A stretch of DNA of 64,000 nt from Acidimicrobiaceae bacterium (GTDB lineage Bacteria > Actinomycetota > Acidimicrobiia > Acidimicrobiales > Ilumatobacteraceae). The stretch spans positions 1 to 64,000 of the forward strand of contig JADKGZ010000004.1 of the NCBI GenBank assembly GCA_016722025.1, written 5' to 3'. A program made the translations under genes and the position numbers. This document shows positions 8,559-17,540 of this stretch, piece after piece. The stretch's first letter is position 1; each line of letters opens with the position of its first letter. Under the pieces are notes generated by a model. That model did no database searches and had not been told where the DNA came from. It was given only the letters and a program-made list of their open reading frames with translations.

Positions 8559-9409
8559 TCAGGATGTGGTGGAGTGCGGTGGTGTCGTGGTGAGTCCGTG
8601 TCGTGATGCCACTGAGCGGCATCGCGGAGTTCGGGGCCGAGCAGGCGGCCCCCGAGGTCGGCGAACCAGGAGATGTCGCCGCTGGACAGGAAGCGGTGCT
8701 CGGCCGGCTCGCGGGCGCCGGACTCGGCGTCGCGCAGCAGGCCGAGGCTGCGCAGCTCGTCGCGGACCACGTACGCGGTCTCGTCGGCGCTGCTGACGAG
8801 CGTGACCGCCGGGCCCATCACGTCGCCGATCACCCGGGCCAGGTACGGGTAGTGCGTGCAGCCCAGCAGCAGGGTGTCGACGCCCGCGTCGTGCACCGGA
8901 GCGAGCAGCCGCTCGGCCAGGATCTCGATCTCGTCGCCACTCGTCTGGCCGCGCTCGACGAACTCGACGAAACCCGGGCACGCCGCCGGCGGTGAGCGCA
9001 CGGCGCCGCCAGCTGGCTGCAACCGCTCGCTCGTACGCCCCGGAGCGGATGGTGCCCACCGTGCCGATGACACCCACCTTGCCGCTGCGGCTGGCCTTCA
9101 CCAGCCACGCGCGCCGGGCGCAACCACATCGATCACCGGCACCGGCAGCTCGGCCTCCAGCTCGTGCAGCGCGGCAGCCGAGGCGGTGTTGCACGCGACG
9201 ACGATGGCCTTCACGTCGTGGTCCTTCACCAGGCTCCATGCGAGCTGGTGCGCGAACTCGCGCACTTCCGCCTGCGGCCGTGGCCCGTAGGGGTAGCGAC
9301 CCGTGTCGCCGATGTAGACGAGGTGCTCGTGCGGCAGCAGGTCGATGACGGCGCGGGCCACGGTGAGCCCACCGAAACCGCTGTCGAACATCCCGATCGG
9401 CCGATCCAT
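8559..9409 (-). CDS. murI: Glutamate racemase, frameshifted
   Basis: MurI makes D-glutamate for peptidoglycan without PLP, using two cysteines. Visible blocks are MFDSGFGGLTVA at the start, ACNTASA (first catalytic Cys) near residue 75, and GCTHYPYL (second Cys and His). They occupy different frames: shifts lie near 9115 (after DVVAPGA) and near 9000 (before CPGFVEF). A third near 8620 would bring the gene to the TGA at 8559, 11 bp before rph, for a normal length of about 283 residues; that end is inferred. Since MurI is normally essential, assembly indels are the likely cause. Confidence 0.85.
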
Positions 9410-9448
9410 CGGCGTCGAGGCTAACGGGGCCCACCGGCCGGCCGCGGC

Positions 9449-10092
9449 TCAGCGGGTGACCAACCAGGCGATGGTGTACGCGACGGAGTTGGAGGCGACG
9501 TGGCCCAGCATCGTCGCCAGCACGCTGCGTGCCCGGTACCTGACCCAGCACCACCACAGGCCGGCCAGCGCCGTGCCGACCACACCGAACGCCACCGCCG
9601 CCACGACCCCCGCCGGCCGGAGCCGAACATGCGCGCTGCCGTCGGGTTCACCTCGTTGAGGTTCAGCGCGGGCAGCACGTGCCACAGCCCGAAGCACACC
9701 GACGCGGCAACACACCCGCGCAGCACCCCCCACCGCACGGCGAACACGGCCGGCAGCACCGCACGGAACGCCGTCTCCTCCAGCGCGGCGGTACCGAACG
9801 GGATGCGGATGAACGCCTGGTAGAGCCACGTGGCAGTGCCACCGCTGACGCGTCGATCGTGGTACATCTCGTTGAACGCCGGCATGGTGACGCCCAACGC
9901 GAGCACGCCGGCCGTGAGCAGGAACAGCACGCCGCCCCAGGCCGCCCCCCTGCGCCACTCGGTGAAACCCATCTCCTCCATCGTCGCGCCCCGGGCCGCC
10001 AGCACGGCGCTCGCTGCGACAGCGAGGTTCCACGGCACGTACGGCCCAGCGGGAATGACCCGGTTCGACATCAGGTTGGCGACCACCAGCAC
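9449..10092 (-). CDS. CPBP-family intramembrane metalloprotease, one frameshift
   Basis: This is a multi-helix membrane protein with the CAAX-protease/bacteriocin-processing (CPBP) signature: EETAFR (glutamate pair plus Arg), FGLWH (second zinc ligand) and a final GHVASNS His. The last part is one frame over from about 9615 (after ARMFGSG, continuing VVAAVAFGVVG). It starts at GTG. It lies upstream of murI on the same strand. In M. tuberculosis an intramembrane protease (rhomboid type) occupies the same slot in this neighbourhood. The substrate is unknown. Confidence 0.75.
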
Positions 10093-10224
10093 GAGCAGAA
10101 CACCACCGACCGCCTCGACTGCCAGCGCCTACGCTCGTGGCGATGCACCGGCGCCACGGCACGAGGGTACCGGTGACCGAGCGACGTCGCTGCCCCACCC
10201 GCTCGCGACAGCTACATCGACTTC

Positions 10225-11297
10225 ATGCGAGCGTTCAGCCTGCTCATCGTGGTGGCCTGGCACTGGGTGTTCACCATCGTCATCTGGAAGGACGACGGCC
10301 CGCACGCCACCAACCCGATCGGGTTCACCACCGGGCTGTGGGCGGTCACCTGGCTGCTGCAGGTGATGCCGCTGTTCTTCTACGTCGGCGGCTACTCGCA
10401 CCTCGTCGCGTGGCGGCGCGCGCAGGCCAAGGGCGAGCACCTCGGCAGCTTCGTGCTGCGGCGCCTGCGGGGCCTGGCGGTGCCCGCCTCGCCTCGTTCG
10501 GGGTGTGGGTCGCGCTCGGCATCACCCTCGGAGCGATCTTCAACCTGCGCTGGATCGGGCGGGCGGTGCTGCTCGTGGTGAGCCCTCTGTGGTTCATGGC
10601 CGTGTACCTGTGCCTCATCGCCCTGCTGCCGGTGTTCCTGTGGCTGCACGAGCGGTGGGATTCCACCGTGCTCGTGTTCCTCGCCGCCGCGGCCGGTGCG
10701 GTCGACATCCTTCGCTTCCGCTACGACCTCGAGTGGCTGGGCATCGTCAACATGGTGGCCGTCTGGGCGCTGTGCCACCAGCTCGGCTTCTTCTACGAAC
10801 GCCTGGTGCATGCGGCCCGGCGCGCCGACTGGACGCTGTTGTGGGCGGGCCTCGCCGCGCTCTGCGGCCTGGTGGCCAGTGGCCTCTACCCGGGTTCGAT
10901 GGTGGGGGTGCCGGGCGAGACCTCCAACATGGCGCCACCCACTCTGTGCATCGTGGCGCTCGTTGCGTTCCAAGCGGGTGTGGCGGAGGTGTTGCGGCCC
11001 CGTGTGGAACTGCGGCTGCAACGAGCACGCTGGCAGCGGGTGAACGAGACCATCAACAGGTTCTCGATGCCGCTGTTCCTCTTCCACACCACCGGCATGG
11101 CCTTGCACCGCGCCGTGCGCTACGCGGTCGCCGGCAATCGCAACGAGGCTCGCGAACCCACACTCGGCTGGTGGCTCTACCGCCCGCTGGCGTTCATCGG
11201 CCCGCTGCTGTTCACGCTGCCGGTCATCTTCGTCTTCGGCCGCCAATGGGTGAAGCAGGCTCGTCCGCCCGCATCCACGCCGGCGCCGGCGAACTGA
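10225..11297 (+). CDS. Acyltransferase family 3 membrane protein, frameshifted
   Basis: This is a polytopic membrane acyltransferase (OafA/WecH type) that O-acylates exported sugars or lipids. The first helix reads MRAFSLLIVVAWHWVF with the family His, and the preceding codons (ARDSYIDF, no start codon in frame) suggest the true start is upstream across another indel. The frame shifts once near 10490; from GVWVALGITLG to the stop there are about eight more helices. It ends 7 bp before the EamA gene. The acceptor is unknown. Confidence 0.72.
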
Positions 11298-11303
11298 ACC
11301 GCC

Positions 11304-12140
11304 TTGCTCGTCGCCACCCTGCTCTCGCTCACCGCCGCGGTCATGCACGCGTCATGGAACTTCGTGGCCAAGCGCGCCGAGGGCGACCGCTACCTGGTGC
11401 TGTGGGCACAGTTCTTCGCCGCCGGCCTCATCGCCTTGCCGTTGATGATCGCCAACCAGCTCATCTGGGGCATGCCCTGGCAGGGCTATGCGATGGCGGC
11501 CGCCAGCGGGCTGGTGCACCTGCCGTACCTCACGCTGCTGGCGAAGGCGTACACGCTGGGCGACTTCTCGGTCAGCTACCCGGTGGCGCGCGGTGGCGGC
11601 GCCGCGATCGCGGCGCTCGGCGGCGTGCTCTTCCTCGGCGACCACCTCAGCGTGTTGGAGGTTGCCGGCATCGCGATCGTGGTGGGCGGTCTCACGATGC
11701 TGGCTGCGGGCGCCACCGGGCCGAACCTGGCACTGGCCCTGCTGGTTGCCGTCACCATCGGCACCTATTCGGTGCTCGATGCCAGAGGCGCCCGCCTCAG
11801 CAACACCGTGGCCTACATCTTCGCCACGCAGGTGGCCGCGGCTGCTGCCAACACCGCCTACGCACTGGCACGGGGGCGGCGCGCCGGCATGGTGCAGATG
11901 CTGCGCACCAACTGGCGGCGCGCGGGCGTCACCGGCGCGGCCACGATGGTCACCTACGGGCTGGTGCTCGTCGCCATGCAGCGCGCCTCGGTGGGGTACG
12001 TCACCGCGCTGCGCGAGTCCAGCGTCGTGCTGGCCGCCTTGGCGGGTTGGAAGTTGCTGGGCGAAGGCGACCACCGCCGCCGGCTCACCGCCGCGGCCGT
12101 GGTGTTCACCGGCCTGATGGTGCTGGTGCTCGGGCACTGA
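11304..12140 (+). CDS. EamA/DMT-family transporter
   Basis: The protein has 278 residues and about ten predicted transmembrane helices in two EamA repeats (residues about 3-130 and 140-275). Typical features are the repeat-end motifs YPVARGGGAAIAALGGVLFLG and ALRESSVVLAALAGW. Family members export amino acids, nucleosides or other metabolites. The likely start is TTG, 7 bp after the acyltransferase stop, so the pair may be co-transcribed. They lie as an inverted two-gene insert within the otherwise minus-strand mec-cysM/murI-rph-rdgB block. Confidence 0.82.
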   Translation: MLVATLLSLTAAVMHASWNFVAKRAEGDRYLVLWAQFFAAGLIALPLMIANQLIWGMPWQGYAMAAASGLVHLPYLTLLAKAYTLGDFSVSYPVARGGGAAIAALGGVLFLGDHLSVLEVAGIAIVVGGLTMLAAGATGPNLALALLVAVTIGTYSVLDARGARLSNTVAYIFATQVAAAAANTAYALARGRRAGMVQMLRTNWRRAGVTGAATMVTYGLVLVAMQRASVGYVTALRESSVVLAALAGWKLLGEGDHRRRLTAAAVVFTGLMVLVLGH

Positions 12141-12303
12141 GCAGCCGGCCGCGGGCGGACGAAGCGGCAGCCCGACCGACGCCGGGCGTGACATTCCTTC
12201 GTGCGACCGCCGCACGCATCACCAGGGCAGCAACGTTGTCCCCGCCGAAGACGAGCATGCCAGTTCGCCACGAGGCTCGCGACCCGCGCCCGCCGGCGCG
12301 GCG

Positions 12304-13290
12304 TCAGAAGTAGATGATCGACTCGGCCTTGGCCTCGGCGGCGTCGAGGTCGTCGGTGTAGGCGCCGGTGCTGAGGTACTTCCAGCCGCCGTCGCAGACG
12401 ATGAACACGATCACGCCTTCGTCGATCTCGCTCGCCACCTTGGCCGCCCCGGCCAGCGCAGCGCCGGCCGAGATGCCGGCGAACACACCACACTCGGCCA
12501 CCAGGCGACGAGTCCACTCGATGCTTTCGCGAGGCCGCACGACACGCTTGCGGTCGAGCAGATCGAAGCCGTGCCAGCGGTCGAACAGCGGCGGGATGTA
12601 GCCCTCGTCGAGGTTGCGCAACCCCTCCACCTTCTCGCCCAGCGGTGGCTCGATGGCGATGACCTTGATGTGGGGGTTCTGCTCCTTGAGGAACTTGCCG
12701 GTGCCCATCAGCGTGCCGCTGGTGCCGAGGCCGGCCACGAAGTGGGTGATCTCGGGGCAGTCGCGCCAGATCTCCGGGCCGGTGCCGTGATAGTGCGCGA
12801 GCGGGTTGTTGTCGTTGCCGTACTGGTACAGGAAGCACCACTCGGGGTGCTGTGCGGCCATCGCCTGCGCGCGCTTCACTGCGCCGTTGCTGCCCTCCTC
12901 ACCAGGGGTGAGGATGAGCTCGGCGCCGAACACCTCCAGCATCTGGCGGCGCTCGATCGACACACTGGTGGGCATCAGGATCTTGATCGGGTAGCCGCGC
13001 ATCTTGGCGATCGCGGCCAAGGCGATGCCGGTGTTGCCCGACGAGGGCTCGAGGATGGTCTGACCCGGCTGCAGGATGCCGTCGGCCTCGGCTTGCAGGA
13101 TCATCTGGCGGGCGATGCGATCCTTCACCGAGCCGAACGGGTTCTGGCTCTCCAGCTTGGCAATGATGCGCACGCGGGGGTTGGGCGAGAGCACGCTCAC
13201 ATCGACCATCGGTGTGTTGCCGATGAGGTCGAGCACGCTGCCGTGCACCGCACTGGTCCTGATGTGTTCGATATCGACCATGTGGTGCAC
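12304..13290 (-). CDS. cysM: O-phosphoserine sulfhydrylase (CysM-type cysteine synthase)
   Basis: This is a 328-residue fold-II PLP enzyme of cysteine synthesis. PLP lysine motif QNPFGSVKDRIA, substrate loop EPSSGNTG, phosphate loop GLGTSGTLMG. The stretch around YQYGNDNNPLAHYHGTGPE, RNLDEGYIPPL and GGWKYLSTGAY resembles mycobacterial CysM, which uses O-phosphoserine and a thiocarboxylated carrier protein (CysO), rather than CysK. The neighbouring gene upstream is a Mec-type protease, the partner expected for that route. No cysO gene lies in the 55-bp gap between them. Specificity is inferred from similarity and context. Confidence 0.88.
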   Translation of the reverse strand: MHHMVDIEHIRTSAVHGSVLDLIGNTPMVDVSVLSPNPRVRIIAKLESQNPFGSVKDRIARQMILQAEADGILQPGQTILEPSSGNTGIALAAIAKMRGYPIKILMPTSVSIERRQMLEVFGAELILTPGEEGSNGAVKRAQAMAAQHPEWCFLYQYGNDNNPLAHYHGTGPEIWRDCPEITHFVAGLGTSGTLMGTGKFLKEQNPHIKVIAIEPPLGEKVEGLRNLDEGYIPPLFDRWHGFDLLDRKRVVRPRESIEWTRRLVAECGVFAGISAGAALAGAAKVASEIDEGVIVFIVCDGGWKYLSTGAYTDDLDAAEAKAESIIYF

Positions 13291-13345
13291 CCCTCGCGAG
13301 TATCCGACCTACGGGGTCAGGATTCTAGTCGGCGCACCGGCGACA

Positions 13346-13762
13346 TCAGCCGACGCTGATCGGCACTTCGCTGACGGCCTCGTCGACGATGCGGTAGCAG
13401 CGCGGTTCGGGGGCCTCTCGCTTCAGGCTCACGATCACGTAGAACCAACCCGGGTCGGGCGCCTGCGCCACGTCGGTGGGGCTGGGATACGGCTCGCTGT
13501 GCGTGTGGCTGTGGAAGACGCCGATGATCTCCAACCCGTCGCCCTCCGCGGCCATCTCGGCGCGCAGCAGCTCCTTGCCCGGAATCGTGTACACCCGGGC
13601 GGATGCGGCCTCGTTGGTGCACGCCACGAACCGGTGCACCCTGGTTCCTCTGCCCACCAGCAGGCCGCAGGCCTCCAGCGGGTACCCGTCGTAGGCGTTG
13701 CCGATCATCTCGGCATAGGCCTGGGCGGGGAACGACAACGGGGGCACGGAAACGGTCGGCAT
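13346..13762 (-). CDS. mec: JAMM metalloprotease, Mec-like
   Basis: This is a 138-residue single-domain JAB1/MPN metalloprotease. The zinc motif is complete: HSH, seven residues, then SPTD, with a Glu upstream in YPLEACG. In mycobacteria Mec removes newly made cysteine from the C-terminus of the sulfur carrier CysO. It lies just upstream of cysM on the same strand and divergent from smpB, 35 bp away. Its carrier-protein substrate is not in the window. Confidence 0.85.
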   Translation of the reverse strand: MPTVSVPPLSFPAQAYAEMIGNAYDGYPLEACGLLVGRGTRVHRFVACTNEAASARVYTIPGKELLRAEMAAEGDGLEIIGVFHSHTHSEPYPSPTDVAQAPDPGWFYVIVSLKREAPEPRCYRIVDEAVSEVPISVG

Positions 13763-13797
13763 CGGCCGGGAAGGGTACCGCTACCCTGGTGCCTCCC

Positions 13798-14295
13798 ATG
13801 GCGCCACCCCGCGATCGCAGCAACTCAGAGGGCCACAAGCTCGTCGCCAGCAACCGCCGCGCGCACCGCGACTACGACATCCTGGAGACGTTCGAGACCG
13901 GCATCGTGCTCAGTGGCAGCGAGGTGAAGTCGCTGCGCGACGGCCACGCTCAGGTCGCCGATTCGTTCGCTCGCATCATCAACGGCCAGGTGTGGCTCGA
14001 CGGTGTGCACATCCCTCCGTACCAGCGGGCACACGGCGTCGGCGCTCACGACCCCGACCGCGCCCGCAAGCTGCTGATGCACCGCCGCGAGATCGACCGG
14101 TTGGCGCACGAACTGGCCGTCGAGCACCTCGCGCTCATCCCGCTGTCGTTCTACTTCAAGGACGGCCGCGTGAAGGTGGAGATCGCCGTGGCCCGCGGCC
14201 GCAAGAAGGCCGACAAGCGCCAGGCGTTGGCAGCCCGCGACGTGAAGTTGGAGATGGCCAAGGCGATGGGCCGCCAGGCCAAGGGCCGCACGTGA
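13798..14295 (+). CDS. smpB: SsrA-binding protein SmpB
   Basis: This 165-residue OB-fold protein carries tmRNA to stalled ribosomes for trans-translation. Family signatures are HKLVASNRRAHRDYDILETF, the tmRNA-binding SGSEVKSLRDG and the basic C-terminal tail GRKKADKRQALAARD, which mimics an anticodon stem in the A site. The start ATG lies 35 bp from the divergent mec gene. The tmRNA gene itself is about 7 kb downstream on the same strand. Confidence 0.96.
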   Translation: MAPPRDRSNSEGHKLVASNRRAHRDYDILETFETGIVLSGSEVKSLRDGHAQVADSFARIINGQVWLDGVHIPPYQRAHGVGAHDPDRARKLLMHRREIDRLAHELAVEHLALIPLSFYFKDGRVKVEIAVARGRKKADKRQALAARDVKLEMAKAMGRQAKGRT

Positions 14296-14321
14296 TGCGG
14301 AATGCTCTCGGGGAGGAACCA

Positions 14322-15107
14322 ATGACACATCACGCGCTCGTTCGCCGTCCCAGCCCGCGCCTCGCCGATGGCCTGGTCACCCACATCGGTCGCTCGCCGG
14401 TCGATGTTGCGCTCGCGCAGCAGCAGTGGGTCGAGTACGTCGCCGCGCTCGAGGCCAATGGTTGGGCGACCACCGAGGTCGCGCCGGCGCCCGGCCTCCC
14501 CGATTCGGCGTTCGTGGAAGACACGATGGTCGTGTTTCGCGACGTCGTGGTGCTGGCCCGGCCGGGTGCCGACGAGCGCAAGCCGGAGGTGGCCGCCGCC
14601 GCCGAGGCAGTTCGCCGCTTCGGCTACCGCGAGGTCACCATCGAGGCGCCGGGCACGCTCGACGGTGGCGACGTGTTGAAGGTGGGCGACACCATCTACG
14701 TGGGCAACGGAGGCCGCACCAACCAGGCGGGCATCGCGCAGCTGGCAGCGGCGTTCGAGCCGCTGGGCGCCACGGTCGTGACGGTGCCGCTCAACAAGGT
14801 GCTCCACCTCAAGTCGGCGGTCACCGCACTCCCCGATGGCACCATCATCGGTTGGGAGCCGGCGATCGACGACATCTCGGTGTTCCCGCGGTTCCTCGGC
14901 ATGCCCGAGGAGTCGGGCTCGCACGTCGTGCTGCTCGGCGGCGACAAGGTGCTCATGTCGTCCGACTGCCCACGCAGTGCGGTGCTGTTGCGTTCCGCAG
15001 GGCTCGAGCCGGTGCTGGTCGACATCAGCGAGTTCATCAAGCTCGAAGGCTGCGTCACGTGCCTCAGCGTGCGCCTGCGCGAAGCTCCGCACGCACCTCA
15101 ACACTGA
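14322..15107 (+). CDS. Dimethylargininase (DDAH)-like guanidino hydrolase
   Basis: This is a 261-residue member of the amidinotransferase/DDAH fold, which hydrolyses N-methylated arginines to citrulline through a Cys-His-acid site. Signatures are DSAFVEDT, GTLDGGDVL, HLKSAVTAL (catalytic His) and KLEGCVTCLSVR (catalytic Cys). The start follows GGGAGGAA. It is 26 bp from smpB and may be co-transcribed with it. Its stop codon overlaps the first unit of a 13-bp tandem repeat. Confidence 0.85.
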   Translation: MTHHALVRRPSPRLADGLVTHIGRSPVDVALAQQQWVEYVAALEANGWATTEVAPAPGLPDSAFVEDTMVVFRDVVVLARPGADERKPEVAAAAEAVRRFGYREVTIEAPGTLDGGDVLKVGDTIYVGNGGRTNQAGIAQLAAAFEPLGATVVTVPLNKVLHLKSAVTALPDGTIIGWEPAIDDISVFPRFLGMPEESGSHVVLLGGDKVLMSSDCPRSAVLLRSAGLEPVLVDISEFIKLEGCVTCLSVRLREAPHAPQH

Positions 15108-15170
15108 ACGACACCTGCGAACGACACGTGCGAACGACACCTGTGAACGACAGCTGTGAACGACACCGCT
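15106..15170. repeat. 13-bp tandem repeat, five copies
   Basis: Five consecutive 13-base units, each starting GAACGACA and ending in variants of CCTGC, GTGC, CTGT or GCT, run directly from the DDAH stop codon, with a degenerate sixth copy after 15171. There are no spacers, so this is not CRISPR. It lies 44 bp before the flavoprotein start, where it could be a binding array or simple slippage. Confidence 0.85.
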
Positions 15171-15213
15171 GAACGATCGCACTGACATCTCTGCACCGAC
15201 ACCCGGAGCCGCC

Positions 15214-16605
15214 ATGAGCACCCCCTCGATCCGTCGCACGTTCGGGTCCATCACCGAGCCCGCCAGGCAGATCGACGTGATCCACGAAGCCGATGTGCTG
15301 GTCGTCGGTTCCGGCCCGGCGGGGCTGGCCGCCGCGTTGGGCGCGGCGCGTGCGGGTGCGGAGGTGACGCTCGTCGAGCGCTTCGGGTGCTACGGCGGCA
15401 ACATCACGACCGTCGGCGTGGAGGGCCTGGCCTGGTATCGCCACGAGCAGACGGTGGAGGCCGACGGCATCGGCCGCGAGTTCGAGACGCGCGCCTTCGA
15501 GATGGGCGCCGCCGTGCAGGAGAGCCAGTCGCAGTCGTACGAGCTCGATTCGGAGGGCTTCAAGCTGGTGGCCGACCGCCTGGTCGAGGAAGCCGGCATC
15601 AACGGCATGCTGCACCGCTCGTTCGCCGCACCGATCATGGATGGCGACGCTGTGGTCGGCATCATCACCGAGTCGAAGGCGGGGCGCGAGGCGATCCGCG
15701 CGCGTCGGGTGATCGACGCCACCGGCGACGCCGACGTGGCGTTCCGTGCCGGCGCCCCCACTCATCACACGCCTCGCGAGCAGATGATGGCGGCGTCGGT
15801 GATGTTCCACCTCGCCGGCGTCGACAAGCAGGCGTTCATGGCCGGCATCGCCGCCGACCCGCAGACGTACCAGGACTGGGGCGGCGGCGGCGAGTGGAAC
15901 ATCGAGACCAGCGGCAAGGAAGACGGCATGTTCTCGCCGTTCCTGAAGAAGCCGTTCCAGCAGGCCATCGACGACGGTCTGCTGCCGCCGCACCTCAGCA
16001 CCATCGCCGGCACGTGGGGGGCGATGCACGACACCGGCGAGCTCACCTACATGAACCTCGTGCACCTCGACGGCATCGACGGCACCGACCCCGACGACCT
16101 GACGCGAGGAGAGGTCGAAGGCCGCCGGCAGGCGCTGCTGGCCATCGAGGCGCTGCGGCGCTACACGCCGGGCTGCGAGGGTGCTCGACTGCGCAACTTC
16201 GGCATGACGCTCGGCGTTCGCGACACTCGCAAGATCGACGCCGTCTACAACATGACGGAGACCGATGTGCGCGAGCAGGCCAGGTTCCACGACAGCATCG
16301 GCATCTACCCCGAGTTCATCGACGGCTACGGCATCCTCATCCTGCCCACCACCGGCCGCTACATGCAGCTGCCCTACCGCAACGTGCTGCCCAAAGGCGT
16401 GCGCAACCTGCTGGTGCCGGGCCGCTCGTCGGGCGGCGACCGCATCTCCCACGCGGCAACCCGCAACATGGCGTGCTGCGCAGTGCTGGGCCAGGGCGCC
16501 GGCGTGGCCGCAGCGCTGTCGCTGCACTCCGCGCGCGAGTTGGCCGACGTCGACATCGGCGCGGTGCAGCGCGAGTTGACCCGCCAAGGCGTCCGTCACC
16601 AGTAG
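15214..16605 (+). CDS. FAD-dependent oxidoreductase (FAD_oxidored family)
   Basis: This 463-residue flavoprotein has an N-terminal Rossmann motif VVGSGPAGLAAALGAARAG (about residues 30-48) and GGN after the second strand, typical of the HdrA-like/FAD_oxidored group. The C-terminal FAD-closing region reads PGRSSGGDRISHAATRN. The middle holds an ISATGD-like RVIDATGDADVAFRAG. The donor substrate is not predictable. It ends with TAG, one of the few amber stops in the window. It lies downstream of the tandem repeat and convergent with mug. Confidence 0.82.
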   Translation: MSTPSIRRTFGSITEPARQIDVIHEADVLVVGSGPAGLAAALGAARAGAEVTLVERFGCYGGNITTVGVEGLAWYRHEQTVEADGIGREFETRAFEMGAAVQESQSQSYELDSEGFKLVADRLVEEAGINGMLHRSFAAPIMDGDAVVGIITESKAGREAIRARRVIDATGDADVAFRAGAPTHHTPREQMMAASVMFHLAGVDKQAFMAGIAADPQTYQDWGGGGEWNIETSGKEDGMFSPFLKKPFQQAIDDGLLPPHLSTIAGTWGAMHDTGELTYMNLVHLDGIDGTDPDDLTRGEVEGRRQALLAIEALRRYTPGCEGARLRNFGMTLGVRDTRKIDAVYNMTETDVREQARFHDSIGIYPEFIDGYGILILPTTGRYMQLPYRNVLPKGVRNLLVPGRSSGGDRISHAATRNMACCAVLGQGAGVAAALSLHSARELADVDIGAVQRELTRQGVRHQ

Positions 16606-16678
16606 CCAGCGCCTCACTTCGTCGCCCGGTCGCCCCAACTCCACACCCGCTGTCGCAATCGCGCGACCAGACGACCGG

Positions 16679-17245
16679 TCAGGCCGGGGCAGCGGCCGCC
16701 CAGGCAGCGCCGTAGGCGGCGGCCAGCGATGCGGTCGTCTCGTGGGCATTCAGCCCGCTGGGGTTGGGCAGCACCCACAGCTCAGCGCCGCCGAGGCGTT
16801 CGCCTTGCTTGCCCGCCACCGCCCGGGGCCGCTCGAACGCCTGACGGTAGGCAGTGAGCCCGAGCACTGCCACCACGTTCGGCCGCAACGCGCTCACCTT
16901 CGCCGCCAGCGCGGCGCCTCCGGCACGCAGCTCGGCGCGGGTGAGCTCGTCTGCCCGCGCGCTGGCGGTGGGCACGATGTTGGTGATGCCGACGCCCAGC
17001 GCAGCGAGCATCGCCAGATCGTCGGCACGCATGCCGTCACTGGCATCGACCTCGTACGGCGTGATGCCGGCGGCGTGCAGCGCCGGCCAGAAGCGGTTGC
17101 CGCGGCGGGCGAAGTGAGCGTTGACCGCTGCCGTCCACAGGCCCGGGTTGATGCCCACGAACAACAGGCGAACGCGCCCGCCGACCAGATCGTCGACGAG
17201 CGCGCCGTTGAACGACTCCAGCTGGGCGCGAGTGAAGCGCGCCAT
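16679..17245 (-). CDS. mug: G/U mismatch-specific DNA glycosylase (Mug)
   Basis: This 188-residue uracil-DNA glycosylase superfamily enzyme removes uracil or ethenocytosine from mismatches. GINPGLWTA forms the active-site loop with the catalytic Asn, and NPSGLNAH is the DNA-intercalating second motif. It is last in a three-gene minus-strand run, 7 bp after the EthD-like gene. The functional link with those genes is unclear. Confidence 0.92.
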   Translation of the reverse strand: MARFTRAQLESFNGALVDDLVGGRVRLLFVGINPGLWTAAVNAHFARRGNRFWPALHAAGITPYEVDASDGMRADDLAMLAALGVGITNIVPTASARADELTRAELRAGGAALAAKVSALRPNVVAVLGLTAYRQAFERPRAVAGKQGERLGGAELWVLPNPSGLNAHETTASLAAAYGAAWAAAAPA

Positions 17246-17252
17246 CAGCGGT

Positions 17253-17540
17253 TCAGCTGACGACTTCGGACACCTGCATCACCGGTGCGATGTTGGTGTA
17301 GTTCGCCACGTCGGCCATCACCTCGGCGGTGCCGGCGGCGCCCAGCGCACCGTGGAACGCTTCCATCGACTCGAAGTAGAAGTGCACGCCGGCCACGTTG
17401 GGGCCGTCGATGCCCTTCTCCACCTCGCTCTTCACCGGGCTCCACGCGCTCAGGCACAGCGGCACGTGAGTGGCCGAGTAGTAGTCGTGATCGAAGGTGG
17501 TGCCTTCGCCTGACGGGTAGGTGACGCTGACTTTGATCAT
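17253..17540 (-). CDS. EthD-domain small protein
   Basis: This 95-residue dimeric ferredoxin-like protein has the EthD signature: MIKVSVTYPSGEG, FDHDYYSATHVPL with the central His, and the closing NYTNIAPVMQVSEV. EthD-type proteins accompany oxidative or polyketide cyclase reactions, but many have no known role. The ATG overlaps the stop of the preceding gene as ATGA, so the two are translationally coupled. Confidence 0.82.
   Translation of the reverse strand: MIKVSVTYPSGEGTTFDHDYYSATHVPLCLSAWSPVKSEVEKGIDGPNVAGVHFYFESMEAFHGALGAAGTAEVMADVANYTNIAPVMQVSEVVS

Noticed and set aside
15106..15170. CRISPR array
   Set aside because: The 13-bp units are contiguous with no spacers and no cas genes are nearby.
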